From the IMG/VR virus record IMGVR_UViG_3300031841_005406, positions 1-22,518 of that record: a DNA stretch of 22,518 nt; one strand, 5' to 3'. This document shows positions 22,303-22,518 of the stretch, one piece after another. The stretch comes from a virus. Below the pieces are notes generated by a model that did no database searches, had not been told where the DNA came from, and was given only the letters and a program-made list of their open reading frames with translations. The first letter of the stretch is position 1, and each line of letters opens with the position of its first letter. A program made the position numbers and the translations under genes.

Positions 22303-22518
22303 TATTATCCCATTCTGTTAGAGGTGTTAACCATTGTGTTTCACCATGAGTAGAATAACCTGGAATAGAAGAAATCAAAAATCTATTATTGGAACGTAAT
22401 TCTAAAAACATTTTAAAATCGTCAGGGTGTGTTCCAGATGTCCACTTACGGATGATGGATTCATCAATCTTTAGGTCTTTGACTTTTGATGCAAATGTCA
22501 TTGTTGTAGAATTTGTTA
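22289..22518 (-). CDS. C-terminal end of an unrecognised gene running off the right edge
   Basis: The frame is open to the window edge. The first ATG (22501) has no ribosome-binding site, and codons upstream of it (ACA, AAT, TCT, ACA, ACA) continue the frame. I therefore read this as the C-terminal end of a larger gene rather than a complete 70-residue one. The visible part has WTSGTHPDDFKMFLELRSNNRFLISSI and ends WLTPLTEWDNNVYI, with no motif I can assign. It overlaps the oxygenase gene by 14 bases and probably belongs to the same glycan cassette. Confidence 0.6.
   Translation of the reverse strand, partial: TNSTTMTFASKVKDLKIDESIIRKWTSGTHPDDFKMFLELRSNNRFLISSIPGYSTHGETQWLTPLTEWDNNVYI

Noticed and set aside
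1-22518. tRNA genes, CRISPR arrays, insertion sequences or attachment sites
   Set aside because: No cloverleaf-like segment, regularly spaced repeats, transposase gene or terminal inverted repeats were seen on either strand.

Overview
The window looks like part of a large, AT-rich genome of a tailed bacteriophage (Caudoviricetes). Every gene I can support lies on the minus strand. Genes are packed end to end with start/stop overlaps, and there is only one non-coding gap over 100 bases (14900-15048). There is a phage-style set of replication and nucleotide genes but no ribosomal, tRNA or central-metabolism genes. The host cannot be named. AGGAG-type ribosome-binding sites and one near-consensus sigma-70-type promoter suggest a bacterial host that uses Shine-Dalgarno initiation. 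The class II ribonucleotide reductase implies access to cobalamin. Transcription runs from right to left, so 'upstream' means higher coordinates.

Region 1 (22518 to 15555) is a glycan-decoration cassette. In transcription order it holds the end of an unrecognised gene, a StrG-like Fe(II)/2-oxoglutarate oxygenase, a family-2 glycosyltransferase, an RmlB-type nucleotide-sugar 4,6-dehydratase, a second glycosyltransferase-like protein, an RmlC-type 3,5-epimerase, a 735-residue multidomain glycosyltransferase with an RgpF-like C-terminus, and a sulfotransferase. Together they could make a modified, possibly 6-deoxy and sulfated, sugar and attach it to virion, host-surface or other acceptors.

Region 2 (15547 to 11036) opens with a strong predicted promoter (TTGACA, 16-base spacer, TATATT) lying almost on top of the dCMP deaminase start. 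A monomeric adenosylcobalamin-dependent ribonucleotide reductase, PhoH, an HNH nuclease and an FmdB-type zinc-ribbon protein follow.

Region 3 (11035 to 7201) holds four unrecognised small proteins, one with a helix-turn-helix. After them come a RecA-type recombinase, a PD-(D/E)XK nuclease, a protein that looks like a UvsY-type recombination mediator, and another zinc-ribbon protein.

Region 4 (7222 to 1) is the replisome: DnaB-type helicase, DnaG-type primase with an extra cysteine-rich insertion, T4 gp1-like dNMP kinase, a Cas4/RecB-type nuclease, a class I methyltransferase, a DNA polymerase III alpha half, a 60-residue small protein, and a DnaQ-type exonuclease running off the left edge.

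The observations most worth following are: (1) the polymerase ends just after its third catalytic aspartate, so it is a natural split at the palm/fingers junction; (2) the Cas4/RecB-like nuclease appears to start at a non-canonical ATT or ATA codon behind an excellent Shine-Dalgarno; (3) the RecA gene has a UvsY-like neighbour, a pairing of a bacterial-type recombinase with a T4-type mediator; (4) the dCMP deaminase promoter would give a leaderless or almost leaderless message.
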